Origin: Pseudomonas marginalis
Lineage (GTDB): Bacteria; Pseudomonadota; Gammaproteobacteria; Pseudomonadales; Pseudomonadaceae
Direction: 5' to 3'
Length of the DNA stretch: 64,000 nt
Assembly (NCBI RefSeq): GCF_024169655.1
Contig: NZ_JALJWV010000001.1
Location: 5,001-69,000, forward strand
The position numbers were made by a program, and so were the translations under genes. The notes under the pieces are model-generated. The model made no database searches. It was not told where the DNA came from and worked only from the letters and a program-made list of their open reading frames with translations. Shown piece after piece: positions 43,954-54,252 of the stretch (its first letter is position 1; each line of letters starts with the position of its first letter).

Positions 43954-45450
43954 ATGAATAAGCCAGCAGTCGTTCTTTTGGGTTTCGTTGTCGCCGTTGG
44001 CGTCGTCAGTGCAGGCGGCGCCTGGTTCACCGGTAAACAACTGGAACCGGTGCTGCAAACCGCGATCCAGAACGCCAACAAGGAACTCAAGACCTCCATG
44101 GCCGGTGTCGACGGCACGATGGCCCTTGAGCTGGTGTCCCTGGAACGTGGCGTATTCAGCAGCACCGCCCATTACCGCCTGAAAGCACAAGGCGCGGTCT
44201 TCGGCGAAGACAACCCGAACCCTGAATTGCTGTTCGTCGACCATATCGAACACGGCCCGCTGCCAGTCTCGCGCCTGGTCACGCTGAAATGGCTGCCGGT
44301 CATGGCCACCAGTCACTATGAGCTGGAAAAGAACCCCACCACCGAGAAGTGGTTTGCCGCCGCCAAAGACGTGTCGCCGCTCAAGGGCGTGGCCAACATC
44401 GGCTACAGCCTTTCGGTCAACGGCAACGTCGAATTGCTGCCGCTGGAGTTCAAGGACGATAAGTCTTCCGTGAGTTTCTCCGGCGCCAACCTGAACTTCG
44501 ACGGCAGCGCCGAAGGCAAGAAGGTCAAGGCCGACGGCTACATGAACAGCCTCAAGGTCGCCGTCGTCGACGCCAATGGCGCGCCGTTCGAAGCCGAACT
44601 GGCCGGGCTGACCGTGGCCAGCAACCTGGATAAATCCACGTTCGGCTTCTACACCGGGCAGAACACCGTGGAACTGAGCGACACCAAGCTCACCATGGGC
44701 CCGCAGAAGGCCGTGCTGACCCTCAAGGGCTTCGAGCAGAAAGACACCAGCGAAACCAAGGACAACAACCTGGCCGGCCGCGTCGACTACAAGATCGACG
44801 AGATCGGTTACCAGGGCAAACCCGTGGGTTCAGCCGCCATGGCCCTGAGCATGAAAAACGTCGACGTGCCGTCGATGCTGGTGCTGACCAAGCTCTATCA
44901 GGACAAAATGGCGCCCGTGCAGGCCGCCGCTGCCGCCGGTGAACCGGTACCCGAGCTGCAACTGAGCGACGCCGAGCAAGCCCTGGCCGATACCAACGTC
45001 AACCAACTGCTGGCCGCCAAGCCGCAAGTGGCGGTGGAAAACCTGTCGCTGAAAACCACCCGTGGCGAAAGCAAATTCAACCTGATCGTGGACCTGGCCA
45101 AGCCGAGCAGCATGGAACTGCCGCCGATGGAGCTGGGCAAGCAGATCATCGCGTTGCTCGATGCCAACCTGAGCCTGTCCAAGCCGATGATCGCTGACGT
45201 TGCCGCCCTGCAGGCGCAGCTCGCCGGTGTGACCGAACCTGAAGCAATCGAGCAGCAATCCCAGTTGGCCAGCGAGATGGTCAGCGGCGTGGCCGTCGGC
45301 ACGCAACTGGCGACCCTGGTCGGCAGCGACGTGGTGTCCAAGCTGCACTATGCCAACAACGAAGTGACGTTCAACGGCCAGAAGATGACCGTTGAACAAT
45401 TCCTCACCTTCCTCATGTCCAAAGTCGGTGCGATGAGCGGCGCGCAGTAA
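43954..45450 (+). CDS. DUF945 (YdgA-like) envelope protein
   Basis: This 498-residue protein has one N-terminal hydrophobic anchor (AVVLLGFVVAVGVVSAGGAWF) and a long soluble beta-rich part, with segments such as SLERGVFSSTAHYRL and LPLEFKDDKSSVSFSGANL seen in DUF945 proteins. The C-terminal third is helix-rich and ends with VTFNGQKMTVEQFLTFLMSKV. The family is anchored in the inner membrane and faces the periplasm; its role is not known. It is a single gene with its own upstream region. Confidence 0.87.
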   Translation: MNKPAVVLLGFVVAVGVVSAGGAWFTGKQLEPVLQTAIQNANKELKTSMAGVDGTMALELVSLERGVFSSTAHYRLKAQGAVFGEDNPNPELLFVDHIEHGPLPVSRLVTLKWLPVMATSHYELEKNPTTEKWFAAAKDVSPLKGVANIGYSLSVNGNVELLPLEFKDDKSSVSFSGANLNFDGSAEGKKVKADGYMNSLKVAVVDANGAPFEAELAGLTVASNLDKSTFGFYTGQNTVELSDTKLTMGPQKAVLTLKGFEQKDTSETKDNNLAGRVDYKIDEIGYQGKPVGSAAMALSMKNVDVPSMLVLTKLYQDKMAPVQAAAAAGEPVPELQLSDAEQALADTNVNQLLAAKPQVAVENLSLKTTRGESKFNLIVDLAKPSSMELPPMELGKQIIALLDANLSLSKPMIADVAALQAQLAGVTEPEAIEQQSQLASEMVSGVAVGTQLATLVGSDVVSKLHYANNEVTFNGQKMTVEQFLTFLMSKVGAMSGAQ

Positions 45451-45590
45451 TAATTGCGGCACCGTTAAAAAAAAATCTGCGGGGGCGGAGTTGCGGGTGA
45501 TACGGGTCAAATAGTCGCCATGGCGATTGGCTGATACCTCGTTATCTCCGGCAAGTCCGCCCCCGTATTCATTTTTTTAGTGTGTCGGGC

Positions 45591-45614
45591 AATTCTGAAC
45601 AATTGTTCTGAATT
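45591..45614. promoter_or_regulatory. 24-bp near-perfect palindrome upstream of pgaA
   Basis: AATTCTGAACAATTGTTCTGAATT is symmetric except for one mirrored base pair; its core GAACAATTGTTC is fully palindromic. It lies about 135 bases upstream of the pgaA start, where a regulator site for the operon would be expected. The cognate regulator is unknown. Confidence 0.5.
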
Positions 45615-45650
45615 GGACTTTTTCCTATTTTCTTGAGGGATAGTTCCCAC

Positions 45651-45738
45651 AGGAAAGCTAGGCCGGGTCCCGAGACGCCGGCACCCTGCAGCAAATTGCT
45701 CAGGACCACCTATCGTTACAGCTTTCCGTGTGTAAGGA
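45651..45738 (+). promoter_or_regulatory. Possible RsmA/CsrA-binding GGA motifs in the pgaA leader
   Basis: Three AGGA motifs (45651-45654, 45702-45705, 45735-45738) lie in the presumed leader, the last being the pgaA ribosome site AAGGAAG. E. coli pgaA is repressed by CsrA through several GGA sites in its leader, so a similar control by RsmA is plausible. The transcription start is not known here. Confidence 0.35.
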
Positions 45739-45748
45739 AGCTCACGAT

Positions 45749-48229
45749 ATGTTGCCAAACCCACCACTCAGTGCATCAGGCCGGTTGCGACTGCTCGTCG
45801 GGGTCGCCTTGTGCAGTCAGTTGCTGATGCCCACCTTTGCCGTGGCCGACCCGGCCTATGACGCGCTGATCATCCAGGCGCGCAACGGCAACTTCACCCC
45901 CGCGCTGACCCAACTGCGCCAGCTGTCTGCCGAACGCCAGACGCCGGGGCAGGTCAGCGACCATCTGGTGATCGCCGGGTGGGCCGGCCAGGACGCCGAA
46001 GTGCTGAAGGTGTATGAAGCCCAGGGCAAGAATCGCAACCTGAACACCCAGGCGCTCGCCACGGTGGCACGCACTTATCGCAACCAACAGCAGTGGGCCA
46101 AGGCCGAGGCGGTGTATCGCCAGGCATTGCTGCGTGAACCGAACAATACCGACCTGCAACTCGGCCTGGCATTGACCCAGGCCGACGGCGGCCAAGCCAG
46201 CGAGGCGGTGCAGCGCACCCGCGCAATGGTCGCGGCCAAGCCCGACGACCCCAACCGGCGCATGGCCCTGGGCTACGCGCTGACCCGCGCCGGTTTGAAC
46301 TACGACGCTTTGTTCGAGTTCGACCAAGCGTTTATCCGCGCCGGCGACAAGCCCGAAGTCGCCCGCGAATACATCGTCGCCCTGCAAAAGGCCCGCCTGC
46401 CGGAGCCGGCCTTGCGTCTGGCGGCCCAGCGTCCGGGCTTGGTGGACGCCGTCACCCAGCGCCGCCTCGAAGGCGACCTGGCCGCCGAGCGGGTACGCAT
46501 GGCCGAGTTCGCTACGCGCACTGAAAAAGAACGCTACGTCATCGCCGACCGTGCCCTGCAGGACTATGACAAACTGCTCGCCCGCTGGACCCCCGACGCC
46601 AGTGCCCATGACGACGTGGTGCGCTGGCGCATCGACCGCCTGGGCGCGCTCAAGGCCCGGGCGCGTACCGCCGAGGTGATTCGCGAGTACGAAACCCTCA
46701 CGGCCGAAGGCGTGCAACTGCCAACCTATGCGGTGCGCTGGGTGGCGGCGTCCTACCTCGACCAGCGCCAGCCGGAAAAGGCCGAGCCGCTGTATCGTCA
46801 GGCGCTGAGCGCCACCGACGCCGAGCCCGATGATCGGGTCGAAGACAGCACGGCCTTGTTCTACGCCCTGCAGGAAAGCGACAAAGGTCTCGAAGCCCGC
46901 AAGGTTGCCACTACCCTCGCCGACAACCAGAAACCGCGGGTCGAACTCAAAGGCCTGCCCATCGGCAACCCCAACGATGCATGGATGGATGCCCAGCAAC
47001 TGTCGGCGCAGTCCGGCGTGTACGGGGGCGATCTGCCGGGCAGCGAAGCCGGCCTGGATGCCCTGGTAGCACGGGCTCCGGGCAACGTCGGCCTGCGCCT
47101 GGCCCAGGCTGACATGTACCGCGCCCGCGACCTGCCACGGCGCGCCGAAGCGATCCTCAAGGAAACCGAAGCCCAGGTGCCGCGCGACATCAGCCTGGAA
47201 GTGTCCCAGGCCTACACCGCCATGGATCTGCAGGAGTGGCGCCAACTCGACGTGCTCGCCGACGACGTCATCGCCCGCAATCCCGACAGCCGCCAAGTGC
47301 AGCGCCTCCAGCGCCTGCGCAGCGTCCACGACATGGCCGAAGTGCGCGTCGAGGCCTACACCGGCAAAAGCTATGGCGGCGGTAATAACGGTGACGTGGG
47401 GGCTGTCACCGGTAGCCGTGACTGGGGCATTGAAAGCGTGATCTACACGCCGCCCATTGATGAAGACTGGCGCTTGTTCGCCGGCGCCGGCTACGCCACC
47501 GCCGACTTCTCCGAAGGCACCGGCCAGCACCGTTGGCAGCGTGTGGGGGTGGAGCGGCGGACCCGCGACATGACCCTGGAAGCCGAGGTGTCCAACCACT
47601 CCTACGGCTTTGGCTCCAAACAGGGCGCGCGCGTGTCGATCGCCCGCGACATCAACGATAACTGGCAATACGGCGCCAGCCTCGATTACCTCTCGGCCAC
47701 CACACCGATACGTGCGCTGAACGCCGACATCACGGCCAACGGCGGCAGCGGCTTCATCCGCTGGCGCGCCAATGAAAGCCGTGAGTGGAAGCTGTCCCTC
47801 AGCCCGTCGCACTTCAGCGACGGCAACGACCGCATCGAAACCTTGCTCACCGGCCGCGAGGGCATCTACAGCTCGCCGGGCGTGCAAGTGGACCTGGGCC
47901 TGGAAGTCAGCGCCAGCCACAACAGCAAGGCCGACACGGTGTACTTCAACCCGAAGTCGGACTTCAGCGTGTTGCCCACTGTCACCGTCAACCATGTGCT
48001 CTATCACCGCTACGAGACCCAGTGGAGTCAGCAGTTCCAAGTCGGAGCGGGTACGTATAGCCAGAGGGATTATTCCACCGGCGGTGTCGGCTTGATCGGT
48101 TACGGCCAACGCGTTCGCTGGAACGACGTTCTCGAAGCCGGCGCCAACCTGAGCCTGATCAGCCGACCCTATGACGGTGATCGCGAACGCGATCTGCGCC
48201 TGCTCGTCGACCTCACTTACCGTTTCTAG
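45749..48229 (+). CDS. pgaA: PgaA, poly-beta-1,6-GlcNAc export porin
   Basis: This 826-residue outer-membrane protein has a signal sequence (RLLVGVALCSQLLMPTFAVA), a long TPR-rich periplasmic part (for example VARTYRNQQQWAKAEAVYRQALLREPNN) and a C-terminal beta-barrel ending in the aromatic LLVDLTYRF. It exports partly deacetylated poly-N-acetylglucosamine through the outer membrane. The ATG at 45749 follows AAGGAAG by 8 bases; an upstream GTG at 45728 is less likely. It is first in pgaABCD. Confidence 0.93.
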   Translation: MLPNPPLSASGRLRLLVGVALCSQLLMPTFAVADPAYDALIIQARNGNFTPALTQLRQLSAERQTPGQVSDHLVIAGWAGQDAEVLKVYEAQGKNRNLNTQALATVARTYRNQQQWAKAEAVYRQALLREPNNTDLQLGLALTQADGGQASEAVQRTRAMVAAKPDDPNRRMALGYALTRAGLNYDALFEFDQAFIRAGDKPEVAREYIVALQKARLPEPALRLAAQRPGLVDAVTQRRLEGDLAAERVRMAEFATRTEKERYVIADRALQDYDKLLARWTPDASAHDDVVRWRIDRLGALKARARTAEVIREYETLTAEGVQLPTYAVRWVAASYLDQRQPEKAEPLYRQALSATDAEPDDRVEDSTALFYALQESDKGLEARKVATTLADNQKPRVELKGLPIGNPNDAWMDAQQLSAQSGVYGGDLPGSEAGLDALVARAPGNVGLRLAQADMYRARDLPRRAEAILKETEAQVPRDISLEVSQAYTAMDLQEWRQLDVLADDVIARNPDSRQVQRLQRLRSVHDMAEVRVEAYTGKSYGGGNNGDVGAVTGSRDWGIESVIYTPPIDEDWRLFAGAGYATADFSEGTGQHRWQRVGVERRTRDMTLEAEVSNHSYGFGSKQGARVSIARDINDNWQYGASLDYLSATTPIRALNADITANGGSGFIRWRANESREWKLSLSPSHFSDGNDRIETLLTGREGIYSSPGVQVDLGLEVSASHNSKADTVYFNPKSDFSVLPTVTVNHVLYHRYETQWSQQFQVGAGTYSQRDYSTGGVGLIGYGQRVRWNDVLEAGANLSLISRPYDGDRERDLRLLVDLTYRF

Positions 48230-48241
48230 AAGAGCCTGACC

Positions 48242-50239
48242 ATGACTGTCCTCAGCCGTTGCTTGCTGGTCTTGGGTGTATTGCTGGCCAGTGCCTGTGC
48301 CCAGCAGCCCGCCCCTTTCACTCCACCCGCCGAGCGGCCGACCCCGGCCAACGAAGTGCCGTGGCCGAAAAACCATTTCCTGGGCATTGCCTACCACGAC
48401 GTCGAGGATCGCGACCCCGACCAGGCGGTGGTGGCGGTGCGTACCGAACGTTTGATCGAGCAGTTGGCTTGGCTGCGGGAGAACGGTTACCAGGCGGTCA
48501 GTGTCGACCAGATCCTCGCGGCCCGCCGTGGCGGCCCGGCGTTGCCGCCGAAAGCCGTGATGCTCAGCTTCGATGATGGCTATTCGAGCTTCTATACCCG
48601 CGTGATGCCGATACTGCGGGCCTATCACTGGCCGGCCCTGCTCGCGCCGGTCGGCACCTGGATCGACACGCCGCTGAACCAACCGGTGGACTTCGCCGGC
48701 TCACCGCGCCCGCGAGGTGAGTTCCTGACCTGGCAGCAGATCCGCGAAGTGTCCCGCTCCGGCCTGGTGGAAATCGCCGCGCACACCGATGCCAGTCACA
48801 AAGGGATATTGGCCAACCCCCAGGGCAACCTGGAGCCGGCGGCGACCTCCCTGCGCTTCGATCCGGCCACCGGCCGTTATGAAACCCAGGCGCAGTTCGA
48901 GGCGCGGATGCGCGCGGATGTCGTGGCGATCTCCAACAAGATCCGCAGCGTCACCGGCAAGGCTCCGCGGGTGTGGGTATGGCCCTACGGCGCAGCCAAG
49001 GGCACCTCGCTGGCGATCGTCGGCGAGCAGGGCTATGAGATGGCCCTGACTCTGGAAGATGGCCTCGACAGCTCGTCCAACCTGATGAACAGCCCGCGCT
49101 TCCTGGTGGCGTCCGACCCGGACGGCGAACATTTCGCCAACAGCATCGTCGCGGTGCAAACCCAGGCACCGCTGCGGGTGCTGCATGTGGACCTGGATAA
49201 CGTCTACGACCCGGACCCGGCCCAACAAGCGCGCAACCTCGACCAACTGGTGCAGCGCGTGGTGGACATGGGCGCGGGCACCGTGTTCCTGCAAGCCTTC
49301 GCCGACCCCAAGGGTGACGGCCTGGTGCATCAGCTGTACTTCCCCAACCGCCACTTGCCGGTGCGTGCCGACCTGTTCAACCGTGTCGCCTGGCAGTTGC
49401 ACACCCGTGCCCATGCCAGCGTGTATGCCTGGATGCCGGTGCTCAGTTTCGCCCTCGACCCCAAGCTGCCGCGCGTGACCCGCTGGGACCCGGAGACCGG
49501 CAAGGTCGGCCTCGACCCGGATCAATACCAGCGCCTGTCGCCGTTCGACCCGCAGGTGCGCAAGATCATTGGCGAGATCTATGAGGACCTGGCCCGCAAC
49601 AATGCCATCGACGGCGTGCTATACCACGACGATGCGTTGCTGTCCGACTTCGAAGACGCCAGCCCTGCGGCGCTCAAGGTCTATGCCGCCAACGGCCTGC
49701 CCGCCAGCATCGCGGCCCTGCGCGCCGACCCGGCGGTGATGCAGCGTTGGACGCGCTTCAAGAGCCGCTACCTGATCGATTTCACCCAGGAGCTGACCGC
49801 CAAGGTCCGCGCCATCGGTGGTCCACAGGTGCAGACCGCGCGCAATATCTTCGCCGAGCCGATGCTCAATCCGTCGAGCGAAGCGTGGTTCGCGCAGAAC
49901 CTCGATGACTTCCTCCAGGCCTATGACTGGACCGCGCCGATGGCCATGCCGCTGATGGAAGGCGAGACGCTCAAAAATTCCAACGCCTGGCTGGAAAAAC
50001 TGGTCGCCACGGTCAAGGCGCGTCCCGGCGCACTGGACCGTACCGTATTCGAACTGCAAGCCAAAGACTGGCGCACCAAGGCCGCGCCGGACCTGAACGG
50101 TGCGCAATTGGCCGAATGGATGGGCGTACTCAAACGCCAGGGGGTCACGAGTTTTGGCTACTACCCGGACAACTTCCTGGAAAATTCCCCGGACTTGAAA
50201 ACCGTGCGTCCGGCCCTTTCCAACCAATGGAACCCTTGA
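48242..50239 (+). CDS. pgaB: PgaB, poly-beta-1,6-GlcNAc N-deacetylase lipoprotein
   Basis: This 665-residue lipoprotein (lipobox LASAC, Cys19) has an N-terminal NodB-like deacetylase domain. Metal and catalytic motifs are [13 protein letters not shown] (about residue 115) and [12 protein letters not shown]. The C-terminal TIM-barrel hydrolase-like domain contains [18 protein letters not shown]. It removes some acetyl groups from the polymer in the periplasm so that PgaA can export it. It begins 12 bases after pgaA. Confidence 0.95.
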   Translation: MTVLSRCLLVLGVLLASACAQQPAPFTPPAERPTPANEVPWPKNHFLGIAYHDVEDRDPDQAVVAVRTERLIEQLAWLRENGYQAVSVDQILAARRGGPALPPKAVMLSFDDGYSSFYTRVMPILRAYHWPALLAPVGTWIDTPLNQPVDFAGSPRPRGEFLTWQQIREVSRSGLVEIAAHTDASHKGILANPQGNLEPAATSLRFDPATGRYETQAQFEARMRADVVAISNKIRSVTGKAPRVWVWPYGAAKGTSLAIVGEQGYEMALTLEDGLDSSSNLMNSPRFLVASDPDGEHFANSIVAVQTQAPLRVLHVDLDNVYDPDPAQQARNLDQLVQRVVDMGAGTVFLQAFADPKGDGLVHQLYFPNRHLPVRADLFNRVAWQLHTRAHASVYAWMPVLSFALDPKLPRVTRWDPETGKVGLDPDQYQRLSPFDPQVRKIIGEIYEDLARNNAIDGVLYHDDALLSDFEDASPAALKVYAANGLPASIAALRADPAVMQRWTRFKSRYLIDFTQELTAKVRAIGGPQVQTARNIFAEPMLNPSSEAWFAQNLDDFLQAYDWTAPMAMPLMEGETLKNSNAWLEKLVATVKARPGALDRTVFELQAKDWRTKAAPDLNGAQLAEWMGVLKRQGVTSFGYYPDNFLENSPDLKTVRPALSNQWNP

Positions 50240-50241
50240 CC

Positions 50242-51588
50242 ATGTTCGATAGAATCCTGGCTTTATTCGTACTGGCGTTGGTATTGGGCGTGCCCCTGGG
50301 CTTGATCTTCCTGATCACCGGGCAATTCCTGATGGACTTCGTGTTTTTCTACCCGCTGTTCATGTCGGCGCTGTGGATCGCCGGCGGCTTGTACTTCTGG
50401 ATGCACTGGGAACGCCACTGGCCGTGGGAAGACGACACGCCGGCACCGACCCTGGCCGGCAACCCGCTGATCTCGATCATCATCCCTTGCTACAACGAAG
50501 GCGATAACGCCGCCGAGACCATTCATGCGGCGCTGGGCCAGTTGTACCCGAACATTGAAGTGATCGCCGTCAACGACGGCTCCAAAGACAACACGGCGGC
50601 GGTGCTCGATGCCTTGGCCTTGGAGCATCCGCGCCTGCGGGTGCTGCACCTGGCGCACAACCAGGGCAAGGCGGTGGCCTTGCGCATGGGCGCCGTGGCG
50701 GCGCGCAGCGAGTACCTGGTGTGCATCGACGGCGATGCGCTGCTCGACAAAAACGCGGCGGCTTACCTGGTGGCGCCGATGCTCGACAACCCGCGCCTGG
50801 GCGCCGTGACCGGCAACCCACGCATCCGCACGCGCTCGACCTTGATCGGCCGCGTGCAGGTGGGTGAGTTCTCTTCGATCATCGGCTTGATCAAGCGCAC
50901 CCAGCGCGTGTTCGGGCGGATCTTCACGGTGTCCGGTGTGGTGGTGGCGTTCCGTAAAAAGGCGCTCGACCGCGTCGACTACTGGAGCACCGACATGATC
51001 ACCGAAGACATCGATGTCAGTTGGAAGCTGCAACTCGATCACTGGAGCATCTTCTACGAGCCGCGCGGCCTGTGCTGGATCCTTATGCCCGAAACCGTCG
51101 GTGGCCTGTGGAAACAGCGCCTGCGCTGGGCCCAGGGTGGCGCCGAAGTGCTGTTCAAGAACATCCGAGGCATCTGGCAATGGCGGCATCGCTACCTGTG
51201 GCCGCTGCTGTTCGAATACTGCCTGTCCACCGGCTGGGCCTTCACCTTCCTGTTGTCGGTGATCTTCTGGGGGCTGGGCAAATTCATGGTCTTGCCCCAA
51301 GCGATTGCGGTGGACTCCCTGGTGCCGCCGGCGTTTACCGGGCTGGTGCTGGCGATGGTGTGCCTGGTGCAGTTTGCCGTGAGCATCCTGATCGACCGGC
51401 GCTACGAAAAGGACCTGTGGAAAACCCTGTTCTGGACCGTGTGGTACCCGATGGTGTTCTGGCTGGTCAGCTTGTTCACCACGCTGGTCAGTTTTCCCAA
51501 GGTGTTGTTCAAGCAGCATCAGAAGCGTGCGCGCTGGGTCAGCCCGGATCGCGGAATCAAACCTGTCAATAAGGACGCGAGATCATGA
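50242..51588 (+). CDS. pgaC: PgaC, poly-beta-1,6-GlcNAc synthase (GT2)
   Basis: This 448-residue inner-membrane GT2 synthase has an N-terminal membrane pair, a catalytic domain with DGSKDNT and [10 protein letters not shown] (metal-binding acidic residues), TEDIDVSW and the QRLRWAQGG (QxxRW) motif, and C-terminal helices. It polymerises UDP-GlcNAc with PgaD. The ATG at 50242 begins 2 bases after the pgaB stop; a longer frame inside pgaB is a shadow start. Confidence 0.96.
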   Translation: MFDRILALFVLALVLGVPLGLIFLITGQFLMDFVFFYPLFMSALWIAGGLYFWMHWERHWPWEDDTPAPTLAGNPLISIIIPCYNEGDNAAETIHAALGQLYPNIEVIAVNDGSKDNTAAVLDALALEHPRLRVLHLAHNQGKAVALRMGAVAARSEYLVCIDGDALLDKNAAAYLVAPMLDNPRLGAVTGNPRIRTRSTLIGRVQVGEFSSIIGLIKRTQRVFGRIFTVSGVVVAFRKKALDRVDYWSTDMITEDIDVSWKLQLDHWSIFYEPRGLCWILMPETVGGLWKQRLRWAQGGAEVLFKNIRGIWQWRHRYLWPLLFEYCLSTGWAFTFLLSVIFWGLGKFMVLPQAIAVDSLVPPAFTGLVLAMVCLVQFAVSILIDRRYEKDLWKTLFWTVWYPMVFWLVSLFTTLVSFPKVLFKQHQKRARWVSPDRGIKPVNKDARS

Positions 51589-52067
51589 AACTGGTCCGAA
51601 CTCGTCAAAACCCGGTGATGTGGGTTATCGATGTGGTGTTGACCCTGCTGGCCTGGGCCGGGCTGATTTGGTTGTTGGCGCGCGGCATTACGTCGATGCT
51701 GGACAGCCATGGTGGCCCGCGCCTGGAAGCGCCGATTTTCGCGGCGCTCAACACCCTGCAGATCTACCTGTGGATCGCCCTGTTCAACGCGGTGATCCTG
51801 ATCAGTTGGGCGCGTTACCAGCAACGCAAGGGACGCAAGTTCGCCCAGCGCCGCGCCGAGGCCAATGCGCTCAGTGATAAGAACCTCAGTGAGAGCTTCA
51901 AGCTGGACGAGGGGGAACTGGAGCAACTGCGCAGGCCCGGTGTGCTGGTCATCCACAACGACGAGCACGGCGGCGTCGAGGACGTGAAGTCGCATGTCTC
52001 GCGCGACGTGGAACGCCCGCCGCTGACCCTGGTGCCCGGCCAGGAAAAAGGCAAGGACGTCGGCTGA
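51585..52067 (+). CDS. pgaD: PgaD, PNAG synthase auxiliary protein
   Basis: This 160-residue protein has two membrane helices ([21 protein letters not shown] and [19 protein letters not shown]) and a charged cytosolic C-terminal part, like PgaD. It overlaps pgaC by 4 bases. In E. coli PgaC and PgaD bind c-di-GMP to activate synthesis; the same is assumed but not visible here. Confidence 0.9.
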   Translation: MKLVRTRQNPVMWVIDVVLTLLAWAGLIWLLARGITSMLDSHGGPRLEAPIFAALNTLQIYLWIALFNAVILISWARYQQRKGRKFAQRRAEANALSDKNLSESFKLDEGELEQLRRPGVLVIHNDEHGGVEDVKSHVSRDVERPPLTLVPGQEKGKDVG

Positions 52068-52095
52068 AGGTCAAACCAAGCCGCTCTTTGTGGTC

Positions 52096-52124
52096 GCTGT
52101 GGAGCCCCGACGAGGCTCTACAGC
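52096..52124 (+). terminator. Stem-loop after pgaD
   Basis: GCTGTGGAGCC and GGCTCTACAGC form an 11-bp stem (one G-T pair) with a 7-base loop, about 30 bases after pgaD. No U tract follows; probable 3' end structure of the pga transcript. Confidence 0.5.
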
Positions 52125-52499
52125 GCCTCCAGCGGTTCTGCAGCATCAGGCTTGCCGCTCGTCGCCAATCGGCTTGCCCTGCAATGTCGATAAATGAGCC
52201 CTGGTTCACAAAACGCCTGCGAACTTTTCCGTCTTTCCCGGTACTAACCTAACTCGGCAATAACTTGATGGCCAAGTAGTGGCAATTAATAAGTTATTCG
52301 CTGAATCAACATCAAAATAGTTGCCGTTTGTCGGAATAATACTTCCGGTGAGCGCTTTCTTATCTGTTTTGATTATTTTTATGGTTATAAATCAGTGTGT
52401 TGCAAAACTATCTAGAACTTGCGTGCAACTGATCCAGTTCCTTGGATCAGCCGAAGTTCGATGTTAGTTTGCCGCGCCTTGATTTTCGACGGATCGAAC
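52125..52499. other. AT-rich region upstream of cdiB
   Basis: No gene is visible. The stretch from 52240 to 52430 is strongly A+T-rich relative to both sides and should hold the promoter of the cdiBAI operon. An inverted repeat, AATAACTT (52259-52266) and AAGTTATT (52291-52298), is a possible regulator site. Confidence 0.45.
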
Positions 52500-54221
52500 A
52501 TGTCTTTGTTATTGCCACGGACTCGGTATCTTCTGTGTACTTTGCTGCTCGCCTGGTTAAGCCTGAACAGCGCCACGGCCGCCCCCACGCCGGGCGATCA
52601 GGACCTGATCCGCGACCGCCAGAACCGCCTGCTCGACGAGCAGCGCCGGCGCCTCGACGAGCTCAAGGACCTGCCCGGCAAAGAAGCCAAGCCCCAGGCC
52701 CCGGCCACGCCCGCCGACAGCCGTTGCTTCCCGATCCGGGACATCACGCTCAAAGGCGCCGACAGCCTGCCCGCCACCGACCGCCAGCGCCTGCTCAAAC
52801 CCTATGTCGGCCAGTGCCTGGGCGTGTCGCAGCTCAATGAACTGCTCAAGGTCATCACCGATTACTACATCGACAAAGGCCGGGTCACCAGCCGCGCCTA
52901 CTTGCCGCAGCAAGACCTTTCCAGCGGCCACCTCCAGGTGTTGGTGGTCGAAGGCAAACTCGAAGGACTCAAAGGTGCCCAAGGCAGCAGCGTGACCGAT
53001 CGCGAGCTGGCCATGGCCTTTCCCGGCAAGGTCGGCGAGGCGCTCAACCTGCGCGAAGTCGAGCAACTGGTGGACCAGCTCAACCGCCTGCCCTCCAAGC
53101 AGGCGCAAATGGAACTGACCCCCGGCACCCAAGTGGGCGGCAGTGACGTCGTGGTCAAGAACACCCCGCAAAAGCCCTGGCGCGCCAGCCTGTCGCGCAA
53201 CAACGACGGGCAGAAAAGCACCGGCGAACAGCAATGGGGCGCCGGCCTGGAGTGGGACAGCCCGCTCGGCCTGGCCGACCAACTGGTGCTGCGCGGCGGC
53301 CACGATGCCGTCAGCGACCACCAGAAAACCTCGAAAAACAGCATGCTCTACTACAACGTGCCGTGGGGCTGGTGGAACTTCAGTTACACCTACAACGAGA
53401 GCGACTACCGCACCTTTGGCGTGACCAACGACTACAAATTCAAGCAGAACGGCGACAACCAGAATCACCAGTTGCGCGCCGAGCGGGTGGTCCATCGTGA
53501 CGATGTGAGCAAGACATCGCTGAACGTCGGCGTGGCGCACCTGCGCACCAACAACTACATCCTCGATACCCGTACCGCCTCGAGCAGCAACCGCCTCAGC
53601 GAATTGCAACTGGGCTTCAACCACGGGCGCCGCATCGGCAGCGGGTTCGTCAACGTTGACCTGGGCATGCAGAACGGCATCGGCTTGCTTGATGCCCAGG
53701 CCCAGGACGAGCGCGATGACGCAGGCAATCGGCAGCCCAACGCGCGCTATCGCAAATACACCGCCACCGCCAGCTTCCTGCAGCCGTTCACGCTGTGGGG
53801 CGAGTCGTTCAGTTTTTCCAGCCTGGCCACCGGCCAACGCAGTGAAGACATCCTGTTCAGTCCGCAGCGCATCAGCCTCGGCGGCTCGGCCTCGGTGCGC
53901 GGCTTCAAAGACCAGCAACTGAGCGGCGACAGCGGCGCCTACTGGCGCAACGACGTGCGCTGGGCGCGCCCGGTGACGCTCGATTGGCTGCGCCCGGCCT
54001 TTGCCGAATACGGCGCCAGCGTCGGCTACGACCAAGGTGTGATCAGCCACGGTCGCTACAACGACGACGTGCACGGTCGGGTCTCGAGCAACTCCCTGGA
54101 GCTGTTCGCCCGGGGCAAACACGTCAGCGCCAGCGTGACGTTTGCCCATTCTCTGGAACGCCCGGCAGTGATGAGCGAGCGCGAAGCGCCGATCTACTTC
54201 CGCATGGATTTCTTCCTGTAA
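52500..54221 (+). CDS. cdiB: CdiB/FhaC-family two-partner secretion transporter
   Basis: This 573-residue outer-membrane protein has a signal sequence (MSLLLPRTRYLLCTLLLAWL, cleavage near ATA-AP), a coiled N-terminal linker (DRQNRLLDEQRRRLDELKDL), POTRA domains (CFPIRDITLKGADSL; VLVVEGKLEGL) and a 16-strand-type barrel. The conserved motif VRGFKDQQLSGDSG is near residue 465 and the last residues are FRMDFFL. It exports the large CdiA encoded directly downstream. ATG at 52500 is chosen; an upstream start at 52419 has no support. Confidence 0.92.
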   Translation: MSLLLPRTRYLLCTLLLAWLSLNSATAAPTPGDQDLIRDRQNRLLDEQRRRLDELKDLPGKEAKPQAPATPADSRCFPIRDITLKGADSLPATDRQRLLKPYVGQCLGVSQLNELLKVITDYYIDKGRVTSRAYLPQQDLSSGHLQVLVVEGKLEGLKGAQGSSVTDRELAMAFPGKVGEALNLREVEQLVDQLNRLPSKQAQMELTPGTQVGGSDVVVKNTPQKPWRASLSRNNDGQKSTGEQQWGAGLEWDSPLGLADQLVLRGGHDAVSDHQKTSKNSMLYYNVPWGWWNFSYTYNESDYRTFGVTNDYKFKQNGDNQNHQLRAERVVHRDDVSKTSLNVGVAHLRTNNYILDTRTASSSNRLSELQLGFNHGRRIGSGFVNVDLGMQNGIGLLDAQAQDERDDAGNRQPNARYRKYTATASFLQPFTLWGESFSFSSLATGQRSEDILFSPQRISLGGSASVRGFKDQQLSGDSGAYWRNDVRWARPVTLDWLRPAFAEYGASVGYDQGVISHGRYNDDVHGRVSSNSLELFARGKHVSASVTFAHSLERPAVMSEREAPIYFRMDFFL

Positions 54222-54252
54222 TTCAACGCCCCGTTACATCGAGAATTTGAAA

